DNA from: Streptomyces sp. man185
GTDB taxonomy: Bacteria > Actinomycetota > Actinomycetes > Streptomycetales > Streptomycetaceae
Length of the DNA stretch: 41,294 bases
Reading direction: 5' to 3'
Assembly: GCA_002551355.1 (NCBI GenBank)
Contig: NTHE01000067.1
Coordinates: 1 to 41,294, forward strand
Below are positions 17,100 to 25,092 of the stretch, in pieces. Numbering within the stretch: the stretch's first letter is position 1; each line of letters starts with the position of its first letter. A program made the translations under genes and the position numbers. A model generated the notes under the pieces. That model made no database searches. It was not told the origin of the DNA and saw only the letters and a program-made list of their open reading frames with translations.

Positions 17100-18653
17100 A
17101 TGCGGTCGGTCCGGGTACGGATTCTCGCGATTCTCGCGGTTTTGGTCATAGCGGGCGTCGGTGCCTGGCAACTGCTCCCGTCGGGGGAGGCGAAGACCGA
17201 CGCGATCACGGTCGGGACGTCGGACGTCGTCACCTCCCTCGACCCGGCAGGCGCCTACGACGCGGGTTCCTGGGCGATCTACAGCAACATCTACCAGTCG
17301 CTGATGACGTTCAAGCCCGGCGCCGTCACGCCGGAGCCGGACGCCGCCGAGAGCTGCGGATTCGTCGGGCAGAAGCTCCAGACGTACCAGTGCAAGCTCC
17401 GTGACGACCTGACCTTCTCCAACGGTCGCAAGATCACCGCCGAGGACGTCAAGCACTCCTTCGACCGGATCTTCACGATCAAGTCGGATGTCGGCCCCGC
17501 GGGTCTCTTCCCGACCCTCAAGTCGGTGACGACCGAGGGCCGCACGATCACGTTCAACCTGTCCGCCAGGGACGCGACCTTCCCGCAGAAGATCGCCACC
17601 GGCGCCGCGGCGATCGTCGACCCCACCAAGTACCCCGAGGACAAGCTCCGTCCGGGCAACCAGGTCGACGGCTCCGGCCCGTACGTCCTCAGGTCGTACG
17701 AGCCGGGGAGCAGCGCCGAACTGGTGCCGAACCTGAAGTACCGGGGCGCGCTGAAGAAGACCGGCGAAGCGGTCGACATCCGCTACTTCAAGACCTCCGA
17801 GGACCTGCAGACGTCCTGGGACAACGACGAGGTGGACATCGCCCACCGGCAGTTGCCGTCCGAGACACTCGCCGAGCTGGACGCCAACGACCCGGACGTG
17901 CGGGTGACCGAGGCGGCCAGCGCCGAGATCCGCAACATCATCTTCAACTCCCGCGCGAACTCGCCGTTCGGGGACAAGAAGGTCCGCCAGGCCGTCGCCG
18001 CGCTCCTCGACCGCGGCCCCCTGGTCAGGAAGGTCTACCAGGGCACGGTCGACCCCCTGTACTCGCTGATCCCCACCGGCTACATCGGGCACAGCACCCC
18101 GTTCTTCGACGCCTACCCCTCCACCGACCCCGAGCGGGCCGCGCGACTGCTGGAGCAGGCCGGAGTGCAGACGCCGGTCCCGGTGAACTTCGCCTACCGC
18201 GAGGGCGACATGTACACCAAGGAGACCGCCGAGCTGCGCCGTCAGCTGGAGAAGGACGGGCTGTTCAAGGTCTCGGTCCAGGCCGTGGAGTGGACCAAGT
18301 ACCAGAAGGAGTACGCGGCCGGTAAGTACGACATGTACACCGTCGGCTGGTTCCCCGACTTCCCGGACCCCGACACCTTCAGCCAGCCGCTCGTCGGCAC
18401 CGGGAACGTCCTGCACAGCGGCTACTCCAGCAAGAGGATGGACCAGCTGATCTCCGCCACGCAGCAGTTCAGCGACCGCAGCCGGACCTCGAACGACTTC
18501 AAGGAGATGCAGTCGCTGGTCGGCGAGGAGGTCCCCCTGCTGCCGCTGTGGCAGAAGAAGGACTACGTCGTCGCCAAGTCCGAGGTCGCCGGCTCCCAGT
18601 ACCTCTCCGACGGCACCGGCACCTGGCGCCTGTGGGAGCTGAGCTGGATCTGA
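17100..18653 (+). CDS. Peptide-type ABC transporter solute-binding protein (family 5), orphan
   Basis: A 517-residue extracytoplasmic binding protein of the DppA/OppA class. Residues 7-26 form a hydrophobic signal or anchor (ILAILAVLVIAGVGAWQLL) with no lipobox Cys, unlike most Gram-positive relatives. The family-5 pattern follows: TSLDPAGAYDAG, IYQSLM, LRDDLTFSNGRKITAEDVKHS, VDGSGPYVL and the late NIIFNSR. The ATG at 17100 follows AAGGGAG; an in-frame start at 17046 lacks an SD. No permease or ATPase genes are adjacent, so it either serves a transporter encoded elsewhere or acts as a sensor. The substrate (oligopeptide-like) is not deducible. Confidence 0.88.
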   Translation: MRSVRVRILAILAVLVIAGVGAWQLLPSGEAKTDAITVGTSDVVTSLDPAGAYDAGSWAIYSNIYQSLMTFKPGAVTPEPDAAESCGFVGQKLQTYQCKLRDDLTFSNGRKITAEDVKHSFDRIFTIKSDVGPAGLFPTLKSVTTEGRTITFNLSARDATFPQKIATGAAAIVDPTKYPEDKLRPGNQVDGSGPYVLRSYEPGSSAELVPNLKYRGALKKTGEAVDIRYFKTSEDLQTSWDNDEVDIAHRQLPSETLAELDANDPDVRVTEAASAEIRNIIFNSRANSPFGDKKVRQAVAALLDRGPLVRKVYQGTVDPLYSLIPTGYIGHSTPFFDAYPSTDPERAARLLEQAGVQTPVPVNFAYREGDMYTKETAELRRQLEKDGLFKVSVQAVEWTKYQKEYAAGKYDMYTVGWFPDFPDPDTFSQPLVGTGNVLHSGYSSKRMDQLISATQQFSDRSRTSNDFKEMQSLVGEEVPLLPLWQKKDYVVAKSEVAGSQYLSDGTGTWRLWELSWI

Positions 18654-18660
18654 CGGTCCG

Positions 18661-18720
18661 CCCCGGCCGACGGCCGGGGCGCGGAGTCAGTCCGACGGCC
18701 GGGGCGGCGCCCCGGCCGTC
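18661..18720. terminator. Double hairpin between the convergent SBP and TetR genes
   Basis: Two hairpins share the repeated element GACGGCCGGGG. The first is CCCCGGCC-GAC-GGCCGGGG at 18661-18679. The second, GACGGCCGGGGC-GGC and complement at 18694-18720, has a 12-bp stem and runs into the last codons of tetR. They can fold alternatively and would stop transcription from both sides. Confidence 0.65.
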
Positions 18721-19403
18721 GCCGCGTTCGGCAGGAACTCCACCAGCAGCGCGTGGATCTGCCGCACCAGCGGGCGCAGCACCCGGAACCGGGAGAGCGC
18801 GATGGCCCGTGCGGCGATCGGCGCGGTGCGCTCGACCAGCCGGCGGCTGCGCTCGGCGCCCTCGCTGCGGTCGTACACCCAGAAGAGCACCAGCCCCATC
18901 TGCATCAGCCACATCAACTGCGGCAGCAGCGGGGCCAGCTCCGGGTCGCTCTTGACGTCCGCCCCGGCGATGCAGCGTTCGTGGATGGAGATCGCCGCGT
19001 CGCGGGCGGCCACCGAGTCCTCCGAGAACGGGGAGAGCGGGCTGTCGGGATCCGCCGCGTTCTTGAAGAACTGGGCGGCGAAGCGGTGGTACGGCTCCGC
19101 CACGTCCAGCCAGCCCAGCAGCACGCCCCTGATCCGTACGGTCAGATCCCGGTCGCCCTCCAGCACCGGCCGGACCGCCGTCGCGTGTTCGTCGGCGATC
19201 CGGTCGTAGAAGCCCTGGACCAGGTGCTCCTTCGAGGAGAAGTAGTAGTAGGCGTTTCCGACCGAGACGCCCGCCTCCTGGGCGATGGCCCGCATGGTCG
19301 TCCGGTCGTAGCCCCGCTCCGCGAAGAGCCGGAGCGCCGTTTCGAGAATCAGCGTGCGGGTCTGCTCGCTCTTCGCGGCCTTGGCCGGCTTGGTCTCCTG
19401 CAC
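18687..19403 (-). CDS. TetR-family transcriptional regulator
   Basis: A 238-residue repressor. The N-terminal TetR domain (about 12-60) reads LILETALRLFAERGYDRTTM then AIAQEAGVSVGNAYYYFSSK, with helix-turn-helix at about 36-56. The all-helical ligand-binding region follows. The GTG at 19403 has AAGGAAGAGAAG upstream; a tandem GTG pair at 19424/19421 is an alternative with no SD. It is the third gene of a leftward operon (membrane protein, DCC protein, TetR), starting 31 bases after the DCC stop. Two TTGAAC-N2-GTTCAA palindromes at the operon promoter are the obvious candidate operators, implying autorepression. Ligand unknown. Confidence 0.9.
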   Translation of the reverse strand: MQETKPAKAAKSEQTRTLILETALRLFAERGYDRTTMRAIAQEAGVSVGNAYYYFSSKEHLVQGFYDRIADEHATAVRPVLEGDRDLTVRIRGVLLGWLDVAEPYHRFAAQFFKNAADPDSPLSPFSEDSVAARDAAISIHERCIAGADVKSDPELAPLLPQLMWLMQMGLVLFWVYDRSEGAERSRRLVERTAPIAARAIALSRFRVLRPLVRQIHALLVEFLPNAATAGAPPRPSD

Positions 19404-19434
19404 GTTCTTCTCTTCCTTCACCACGGGCCCAAGG

Positions 19435-19911
19435 TTAACGGGGACCCCACGGACCGCCGGGCGGGGCGGCGCACTCGCGGGCCCCGGGAGCACAGGGCGG
19501 GACGGCCATCGAGCGGTAGCGGGCGGCGGCCAGGACGGTGCCCCGGGCGAAGGGCCGCCCGGCGGGGGTGGTCAGCCAGTGGGCCCTGGAGCGGTACTTC
19601 GCCAGCGCCCACAGGCAGACGATCCAGGCGGCCGTCTCCCGGTAGACCTGCCCCAGGTCGCCGACCACGGTGATCTCCTGGAGCGTCGCCGTGTGGTCCA
19701 GCTCCGGGAACCGCCGCCGCGCCTCGGCCGATCCGGCGGGTACGAGGTCCAGCGGCACGAGCTGCCGCTGCCGCTGGAGCCAGCCCCGCAGATGGACGCA
19801 GAGCGGGCAGTGCGCGTCGTAGAGCACGGTGAGCCGGTGTACGGGGGCGGGCCCGGCGTACGGAGCGGGGCCCGGCGACGCCGTGTGCGCGGCTTCGGCC
19901 ACCGGATTCAC
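19435..19911 (-). CDS. DCC-family (DUF393) thiol-disulfide oxidoreductase-like protein
   Basis: A 158-residue protein with the defining DCC motif near its start: LTVLYDAHCPLCVHLRGWL, giving C35-x2-C38 in a thioredoxin-like setting. It also has the family-typical HTATLQEITVVGD and TAAWIVCLWAL segments. The GTG start overlaps the upstream gene's stop in GTGA, which points to translational coupling. It may reduce disulfides near the membrane, but the family is poorly characterised. A Pro/Cys-rich tail (VPPCAPGARECAAPPGG) is unusual and adds two cysteines. Confidence 0.85.
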   Translation of the reverse strand: MNPVAEAAHTASPGPAPYAGPAPVHRLTVLYDAHCPLCVHLRGWLQRQRQLVPLDLVPAGSAEARRRFPELDHTATLQEITVVGDLGQVYRETAAWIVCLWALAKYRSRAHWLTTPAGRPFARGTVLAAARYRSMAVPPCAPGARECAAPPGGPWGPR

Positions 19912-20342
19912 CGCCCGGCGGCGGGAGCGGTCCACGGGCCCTGGGCGCCCGGGGGCGTCCAGCCCTGCGGCGGCACCGGCGGGGTCTGCTCGCGCTCCAG
20001 GGCGCTGCGGCGGCGGATGCGGCTGAGCACCCACACATTGCCCAGGTGCATCACGCCGAGCACCAGGAGCACCACGCCCACCTTCACCGACAGGGCCTCG
20101 AACAACTCGCGGGCGTCGGTGACCCCGCCGGCGTTCTTCAGATACAGGGTGACGAACCCGAGGTTGACCAGATAGAAGCCGACCACCAGCAGGTGGTTGA
20201 CGGCGTCGGCGAGCTTCTCGTTCCCGTGCAGCACATCGGCGAGGAAGACCCGCCCGTTGCGGCTGAGCGTGCAGGCGACCCAGATGGTGAGCGCCACGCT
20301 GATCAGCAGGTAGATGACGTACGCGACAACAGTGAGGTCCAT
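19908..20342 (-). CDS. Three-helix membrane protein of the TetR operon
   Basis: A 144-residue protein with hydrophobic helices at about 4-25 (VVAYVIYLLISVALTIWVA), 48-68 (NHLLVVGFYLVNLGFVTLYL) and 86-106 (VKVGVVLLVLGVMHLGNVWV), then a Pro-rich cytoplasmic tail. The ATG at 20342 has GGGAGGG upstream; a longer in-frame start would place the operator palindrome inside the gene. It is the first gene of the operon with the DCC protein (4-base overlap) and TetR. I do not recognise a named function; proximity to a DCC protein suggests a membrane redox or electron-carrier partner, which is speculation. Confidence 0.8.
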   Translation of the reverse strand: MDLTVVAYVIYLLISVALTIWVACTLSRNGRVFLADVLHGNEKLADAVNHLLVVGFYLVNLGFVTLYLKNAGGVTDARELFEALSVKVGVVLLVLGVMHLGNVWVLSRIRRRSALEREQTPPVPPQGWTPPGAQGPWTAPAAGR

Positions 20343-20355
20343 GCCCCACCCTCCC

Positions 20356-20369
20356 TTGAACGCGTTCAA
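20356..20369. promoter_or_regulatory. Operator-like palindrome O1
   Basis: A perfect 14-bp palindrome TTGAACGCGTTCAA, 13 bases before the ATG of the operon's first gene. It shares both half-sites (TTGAAC/GTTCAA) with O2; the centres are 46 bp apart. Likely bound by the operon's TetR protein. Confidence 0.7.
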
Positions 20370-20391
20370 AACTGCTCTTGGGCATGACTGT

Positions 20392-20425
20392 AGACCCCTT
20401 CTTGAACATGTTCAAGAAGGGGTCT
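20392..20425. promoter_or_regulatory. 34-bp perfect palindrome O2 (operator and possible terminator)
   Basis: Perfectly self-complementary over 34 bp: arm AGACCCCTTC, core TTGAACATGTTCAA, then the arm's complement. The core repeats the O1 half-sites. It lies 12 bases past the stop of the upstream leftward gene (20438-21295), so its 17-bp stem could also terminate that transcript. Confidence 0.75.
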
Positions 20426-20437
20426 GCAGGGTGGGGG

Positions 20438-21295
20438 TCAAAGAGCCTCGGGCCCGTCCGGCTCCGTCAGCGCCTCCGCGATCTCCGCGCGCAACGCCTC
20501 GCCGTGCAACGGGGTCAGTTCCGCGAGCGCGGTGTTCCACTGCTCGGCCGCGCTCTCCACCGCCTCCCGGAAGCCGCGCGTCACGGCTCCCCGGGCGAAG
20601 AACAGCGCCACCGCGCCCACCGGCCGCAGCAGCCACCGCCCGCGCACGCCCAGCGCCACACAGACCCGCCAGGAACCGTCCTCGGCCGGGCGCGGGGTGA
20701 CCGTCAGACGGGCTTTGCCCAGCCGGTGGACCGCCTTCCCGGACACCGGGGGCCGGGCGGCCGGGGGAGCCGCCGGAAGCCGGTCCACCGCCGCCCACCA
20801 GGCGGCCAGATCGGCTCGACCGCGCCCCGAGATGCGGTGCAGGGAACCGCCCTGCGGATGGTGCCCGGAGAGGGAGAGCTCCAGCGCCCCCGGCGCCAGC
20901 GGATCGCGCAGCCGTATCCTCATCCGGACGGAGAGCGAGGCCTCCTCCAGGAGACTCTCCACCTCTATCGAGCGGGAGGGCCGCCACTCACGCAGAACGG
21001 CCGCCTCCGACACCGGGGCGGCCGCTGACACGGGGGCGGCCCCCAGCGCCGGGGCGGTCTCCGGGGGTGCGGACGACTCCGGTGGCTCCGGGGCGCTCGC
21101 ATAGTGCGCTCCCGGCTGCAGATGACGTCCCTTCAGCAGCCGCAGGCCGTCGACGGCCCGCCCGTCCGCCAGCAGGACCGCCCCGTCCCGGCCCTCCCGG
21201 GAGGCGTCGAGGAGGCCGACCATCGTGCCGGCGGCCTCCTCGAACCAGCCGCGGTCCAGGGCGGCGACGGAGACCGTGTGTTCGAAGCGTGCCAT
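20438..21295 (-). CDS. Uncharacterised 285-residue protein
   Basis: I do not recognise a family. The N-terminal part (1-65, ARFEHTVSVAALDRGWFEEA) is followed by an Ala/Pro-rich linker (about 66-97) and a compact C-terminal part with alternating charged strands (SVRMRIRLRDPLAPGALELS), a Trp-rich helix and a single hydrophobic patch (WLLRPVGAVALFFARGAV). There is no signal peptide. GC-skewed codon positions support real coding. It follows the 21312-21911 gene by 16 bases and probably shares its transcript. Confidence 0.72.
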   Translation of the reverse strand: MARFEHTVSVAALDRGWFEEAAGTMVGLLDASREGRDGAVLLADGRAVDGLRLLKGRHLQPGAHYASAPEPPESSAPPETAPALGAAPVSAAAPVSEAAVLREWRPSRSIEVESLLEEASLSVRMRIRLRDPLAPGALELSLSGHHPQGGSLHRISGRGRADLAAWWAAVDRLPAAPPAARPPVSGKAVHRLGKARLTVTPRPAEDGSWRVCVALGVRGRWLLRPVGAVALFFARGAVTRGFREAVESAAEQWNTALAELTPLHGEALRAEIAEALTEPDGPEAL

Positions 21296-21311
21296 GGGCG
21301 GAGCCCGTGAC

Positions 21312-21911
21312 TCAGGCGCTCATGGAACGGGCCTGGTTGAGCTGGCCCATCACCGCGGGGAAGGTGTACGGGCCCATGGCCGGGATCATCGTGGAGTGGT
21401 GCCGGCCGCCGCTGGTGACCGTGACCTGGATGAAGCCGGTGGTCCGCTTCTCCTTCATCAGCAGGAACAGCAGGCCGATCAGGCAGAACAGGGCGAAGAT
21501 GATCGCCAGCACGACGGCGTGCGTCGGGATCTTCTCCTCCGTGCGCGACATGTCCGTGGCCGTCCAGACCGCGCCCTTGAGCGGCATCGACCCGGACGGG
21601 GTGACGATCGCGTCGCTCATCACGGTGATGTCGCCGATCGCCAGCACCGGCACACCGCCCTGGCCGGGCACACCCTGCGGCACCGGGAGGTACTGGCCGG
21701 GCATCGTCGGCTGAGCGTGCTGGGGGTACCCGTAACCCGGCCCTGGCTGGGCCGCGGAATCCGGCAGCGGCTGCGGATAGCCGTACGCGGGCGGGGCGCC
21801 CGGCGCCGGGTACCCGTACGCCTGGCCGTCGGCGACGGTCGGCTGGTGGCCCGGCTGCTGGGGCGGGCCCCACTTGTACGCGTCGTCCGCGTACGGATTC
21901 GGCTCGCTCAC
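21312..21911 (-). CDS. Pro/Gly/Tyr-rich single-helix membrane protein, unknown function
   Basis: A 199-residue protein. Residues 1-85 are disordered and repetitive (YGYP units at about 32-63, PQQPGHQP). Residues about 88-128 form a small domain (VLAIGDITVMSDAIVTPSG), a single transmembrane helix spans about 131-152 (HAVVLAIIFALFCLIGLLFL), and the tail is basic then beta-rich (EKRTTGFIQVTVTSGGRHH). This resembles proteins in many Streptomyces genomes that carry no assigned role. It is the first gene of a leftward pair with the 285-residue protein; its promoter must lie in 21912-21980, right after the sdh terminator. Confidence 0.75.
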   Translation of the reverse strand: MSEPNPYADDAYKWGPPQQPGHQPTVADGQAYGYPAPGAPPAYGYPQPLPDSAAQPGPGYGYPQHAQPTMPGQYLPVPQGVPGQGGVPVLAIGDITVMSDAIVTPSGSMPLKGAVWTATDMSRTEEKIPTHAVVLAIIFALFCLIGLLFLLMKEKRTTGFIQVTVTSGGRHHSTMIPAMGPYTFPAVMGQLNQARSMSA

Positions 21912-21980
21912 GACGATCCCCGTTCTCTTTCGGTCTTCAGCTCCGCTGAACCGTACCGCCCGCGAGGCCCCGGTGCAGCA

Positions 21981-22027
21981 ACAGGCCCCGCCCCCGGCGG
22001 CGGTGAGGCTGCGGGGGCGGGGCCTGT
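21981..22027 (-). terminator. Terminator of the sdhCDAB operon
   Basis: A perfect 16-bp stem ACAGGCCCCGCCCCCG (21981-21996) with its complement at 22012-22027 and a 15-base loop, 25 bases past the sdhB stop. Confidence 0.85.
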
Positions 22028-22052
22028 CGACGTAACAGGTCTTACGGGAGGG

Positions 22053-22820
22053 TCAGAAGCGACGCGTGATGAGCGCGCGCTTCACCTCCTGGATCGCCTT
22101 GGTGACCTCGATGCCACGCGGGCAGGCGTCCGTGCAGTTGAACGTGGTGCGGCAACGCCACACGCCGTCACGGTCGTTGAGGATCTCCAGACGCTGCTCG
22201 CCGGCCTCGTCGCGCGAGTCGAAGATGAAGCGGTGCGCGGCCACGATCGCCGCCGGGCCGAAGTACTGGCCGTCGTTCCAGAACACCGGGCACGAGGACG
22301 TGCACGCGGCGCACAGGATGCACTTGGTGGTGTCGTCGAACCGCTCGCGGTCCTCGGCGGACTGCAGGCGCTCGCGGGTCGGCTCGTTCCCCTTGGTGAC
22401 GAGGAAGGGCATCACGTCGCGGAACGCCTGGAAGAACGGGTCCATGTCGACCACGAGGTCCTTGAGGACCGTGAGGCCCTTGATGGCCTCGACCGTGATC
22501 GGCTTGTCCGGGTTGATGTCCTTGATCAGCGTCTTGCAGGCGAGCCTGTTCTTGCCGTTGATCCGCATCGCGTCGGAGCCGCAGATGCCGTGGGCGCAGG
22601 AACGGCGGAACGTCAGAGTGCCGTCGAGCTCCCACTTGATCTTGTGAAGGGCGTCGAGGACACGCTCCTTCGGGTCGATCTCGATCTGGAAGTCCTGCCA
22701 CTGGACCTCGTCGGAGACCTCGGGGTTGAAGCGGCGGATCCGGAACGTGGCGGTGATGAACGGGGAGTCGGCGAAGCCGGCCTCGGCGTTGTCGGTCTTG
22801 TCCAGGGTCGGGGTAGCCAT
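22053..22820 (-). CDS. sdhB: Succinate dehydrogenase iron-sulfur subunit
   Basis: A 255-residue subunit that carries electrons from the flavin to menaquinone in complex II. The 2Fe-2S site is C75/C80/C95 with Asp83 in place of a fourth cysteine (SCAHGICGSDAM, RLAC), as in E. coli SdhB. The 4Fe-4S site is CILCAACTSSCP (C167-C177) and the 3Fe-4S site is in WRCRTTFNCTDACPRGI. Its ATG shares one base with the sdhA stop (TGATG), implying translational coupling. Last gene of sdhCDAB; a strong hairpin follows. Confidence 0.97.
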   Translation of the reverse strand: MATPTLDKTDNAEAGFADSPFITATFRIRRFNPEVSDEVQWQDFQIEIDPKERVLDALHKIKWELDGTLTFRRSCAHGICGSDAMRINGKNRLACKTLIKDINPDKPITVEAIKGLTVLKDLVVDMDPFFQAFRDVMPFLVTKGNEPTRERLQSAEDRERFDDTTKCILCAACTSSCPVFWNDGQYFGPAAIVAAHRFIFDSRDEAGEQRLEILNDRDGVWRCRTTFNCTDACPRGIEVTKAIQEVKRALITRRF

Positions 22821-24574
22821 CAGTACTTACGCTCCATCGGCTGGTAGCGGGTCGTCACGACCGGCTTGTAGTCGAGCCGGATCGACTCGGCGCCGTCGGC
22901 GGCCACCTCGCGGTACGCCATGGTGTGGCGCATGAAGTTGACGTCGTCGCGGTTCGGGTAGTCCTCGCGGTAGTGACCGCCGCGGGACTCCTTGCGGGCG
23001 AGCGCGGAGACCGCCATGACCTCGGCCAGGTCGAGCAGGTTGCCAAGCTCGATGGCCTCCAGCAGGTCGGTGTTGAACCGCTTGCCCTTGTCCTGGATGG
23101 ACACGTTGAGGTACCGCTCGCGCAGCTCGGCGATCTTGTCGACCGCCGTCTTGATCGTCTGCTCGGTGCGGAACACCATCACGTTGGCGTCCATGCACTC
23201 CTGGAGCTCCAGGCGCAGCGCCGCGACCCGCTCGGTGCCGGTGGAGTTGCGCAGCCGCTCCACCTGGTCGGCGACGAGCTGGGCCGGGTTCTCGGGAAGC
23301 TCGACGAAGTCGCTCTTCACCGCGTACTCGGCGGCCGCGATGCCCGAGCGCTTGCCGAAGACGTTGATGTCCAGCAGCGAGTTGGTGCCCAGGCGGTTGG
23401 CGCCGTGCACGGAGACACAGGCGACCTCGCCGGCGGCGTACAGGCCCGGCACGACGGTGGTGTTGTCGGCCAGCACCTCGCCCTCGACGTTGGTCGGGAT
23501 GCCGCCCATGGCGTAGTGCGCGGTCGGCTGGATCGGGATCGGGTCCGTGTAGGGCTCGATGCCGAGGTACGTCCGCGCGAACTCGGTGATGTCCGGGAGC
23601 TTGGCGTCCAGCTGCTCCGGCGGAAGGTGCGTCAGGTCCAGGTACACGTGGTCACCGGCCGGACCGCAGCCGCGGCCCTCACGGATCTCCGTGTAGATGG
23701 AGCGCGAGACGACGTCACGTGAGGCGAGGTCCTTCATGACGGGCGCGTACTTCTCCATGAAGCGCTCGCCGTGCTTGTTGCGGAGGATGCCGCCCTCACC
23801 GCGGGCGCCCTCCGTCAGCAGGATGCCCATGCGCCAGATGCCCGTCGGGTGGAACTGGAAGAACTCCATGTCCTCCAGCGGCAGACCGCGCCGGTAGCAG
23901 GCGGCCTGGCCGTCACCGGTCAGGGTGTGCGCGTTCGACGTCACCTTGAAGAACTTGCCGGTGCCGCCGGAGGCGTAGATGACCGACTTCGCCTGGAAGA
24001 CGTGGATCTCGCCGGTGGCCAGCTCGTACGCGACGACGCCGGAGGACTTCTTGACCCCGTCGACCTCAGTGATCAGCTGGTCCAGGACGTAGAACTCGTT
24101 GAAGAACTCCACGCCCTCCTTGACGCAGTTCTGGTACAGCGTCTGGAGGATCATGTGGCCGGTGCGGTCCGCGGCGTAGCAGGACCGGCGGACCGGGGCC
24201 TCACCGTGGCTGCGGGTGTGGCCGCCGAAGCGACGCTGGTCGATGCGGCCCTCGGGCGTCCGGTTGAACGGCAGGCCCATCTTCTCCAGGTCGAGGACGG
24301 CGTCGATGGCCTCCTTCGCCAGGATCTCGGCGGCGTCCTGGTCGACCAGGTAGTCACCGCCCTTGACCGTGTCGAAGGTGTGCCACTCCCAGTTGTCCTC
24401 CTCCACGTTGGCGAGCGCGGCGGCCATGCCGCCCTGCGCCGCGCCGGTGTGGGAGCGGGTGGGGTAGAGCTTCGTCAGCACGGCGGTGCGGCTGCGCTTC
24501 GTCGACTCGATGGCCGCGCGCATGCCGGCGCCGCCGGCGCCGACGATGACGGTGTCGTACTTGTGGATCTGCAT
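22820..24574 (-). CDS. sdhA: Succinate dehydrogenase flavoprotein subunit
   Basis: A 584-residue catalytic subunit that oxidises succinate to fumarate. The FAD-binding motif GAGGAGMRA sits at 12-20, and the covalent-FAD histidine is H42 in RSHTGAAQGGMAAAL. Active-site regions visible are LLTEGARGEGG, HYAMGGI and NRLGTNSLLDINVFG. The C-terminal SRGGHYREDYPNRDD is standard. The ATG has AGAGGAAAA upstream and begins 30 bases after the sdhD stop. Confidence 0.98.
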   Translation of the reverse strand: MQIHKYDTVIVGAGGAGMRAAIESTKRSRTAVLTKLYPTRSHTGAAQGGMAAALANVEEDNWEWHTFDTVKGGDYLVDQDAAEILAKEAIDAVLDLEKMGLPFNRTPEGRIDQRRFGGHTRSHGEAPVRRSCYAADRTGHMILQTLYQNCVKEGVEFFNEFYVLDQLITEVDGVKKSSGVVAYELATGEIHVFQAKSVIYASGGTGKFFKVTSNAHTLTGDGQAACYRRGLPLEDMEFFQFHPTGIWRMGILLTEGARGEGGILRNKHGERFMEKYAPVMKDLASRDVVSRSIYTEIREGRGCGPAGDHVYLDLTHLPPEQLDAKLPDITEFARTYLGIEPYTDPIPIQPTAHYAMGGIPTNVEGEVLADNTTVVPGLYAAGEVACVSVHGANRLGTNSLLDINVFGKRSGIAAAEYAVKSDFVELPENPAQLVADQVERLRNSTGTERVAALRLELQECMDANVMVFRTEQTIKTAVDKIAELRERYLNVSIQDKGKRFNTDLLEAIELGNLLDLAEVMAVSALARKESRGGHYREDYPNRDDVNFMRHTMAYREVAADGAESIRLDYKPVVTTRYQPMERKY

Positions 24575-24604
24575 GGTTTTCCTCTGGTCCCTCTGTCCCG
24601 GCGC

Positions 24605-25087
24605 CTAGCGGATGTTCGGGTCGAAGGTGAAGATCACCAGCGTGCCCAGCAGGACGGTGAACACCGTGGCGGTGTACAGGAGCATCTTCAGCCAGAAGCG
24701 GGTGTTGTCCCGTTCGGCGTAGTCGTTGATGACCGTACGGAGCCCGTTGCCGCCGTGGAGCATGGCGAGCCAGAGCATCGTCAGGTCCCAGACCTGCCAG
24801 AACGGCGAGGCCCAGCGGCCCGCCACGAAGGCGAAGCCGATCTTGGAGACGCCGCCGTCGAGCACCAGCTGGATCAGCAGGTGGGTGATGACAAGGACGA
24901 CCAGGACGATGCCCGACAGGCGCATGAAGAGCCAGGCGTACATCTCGAAATTGCCGCGCGAAGCCTTGGGGGTCTTGCCCGTGCGCTTGCGCGGGGGCTC
25001 GATCACCGGGGCCGGGTGGTCGACGTCGTAGAGGCTCACGCCCTCGACGTCGCCGATCGCGGCTGCGGAAGAAGTCTCGCTGGACAT
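24605..25087 (-). CDS. sdhD: Succinate dehydrogenase membrane anchor subunit
   Basis: A 160-residue anchor. A hydrophilic N-terminal extension (about 55 residues, ending RGNFEMYAWLF) precedes three membrane helices: RLSGIVLVVLVITHLLIQLV, then LWLAMLHGGNGLRTVI, then LLYTATVFTVLLGTLVIFTF. His residues in the first two helices are candidates for heme b and quinone contacts. The ATG at 25087 is 5 bases after the sdhC stop; the longer in-frame extension upstream overlaps sdhC and is not real. Confidence 0.93.
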   Translation of the reverse strand: MSSETSSAAAIGDVEGVSLYDVDHPAPVIEPPRKRTGKTPKASRGNFEMYAWLFMRLSGIVLVVLVITHLLIQLVLDGGVSKIGFAFVAGRWASPFWQVWDLTMLWLAMLHGGNGLRTVINDYAERDNTRFWLKMLLYTATVFTVLLGTLVIFTFDPNIR

Positions 25088-25092
25088 GGGCC

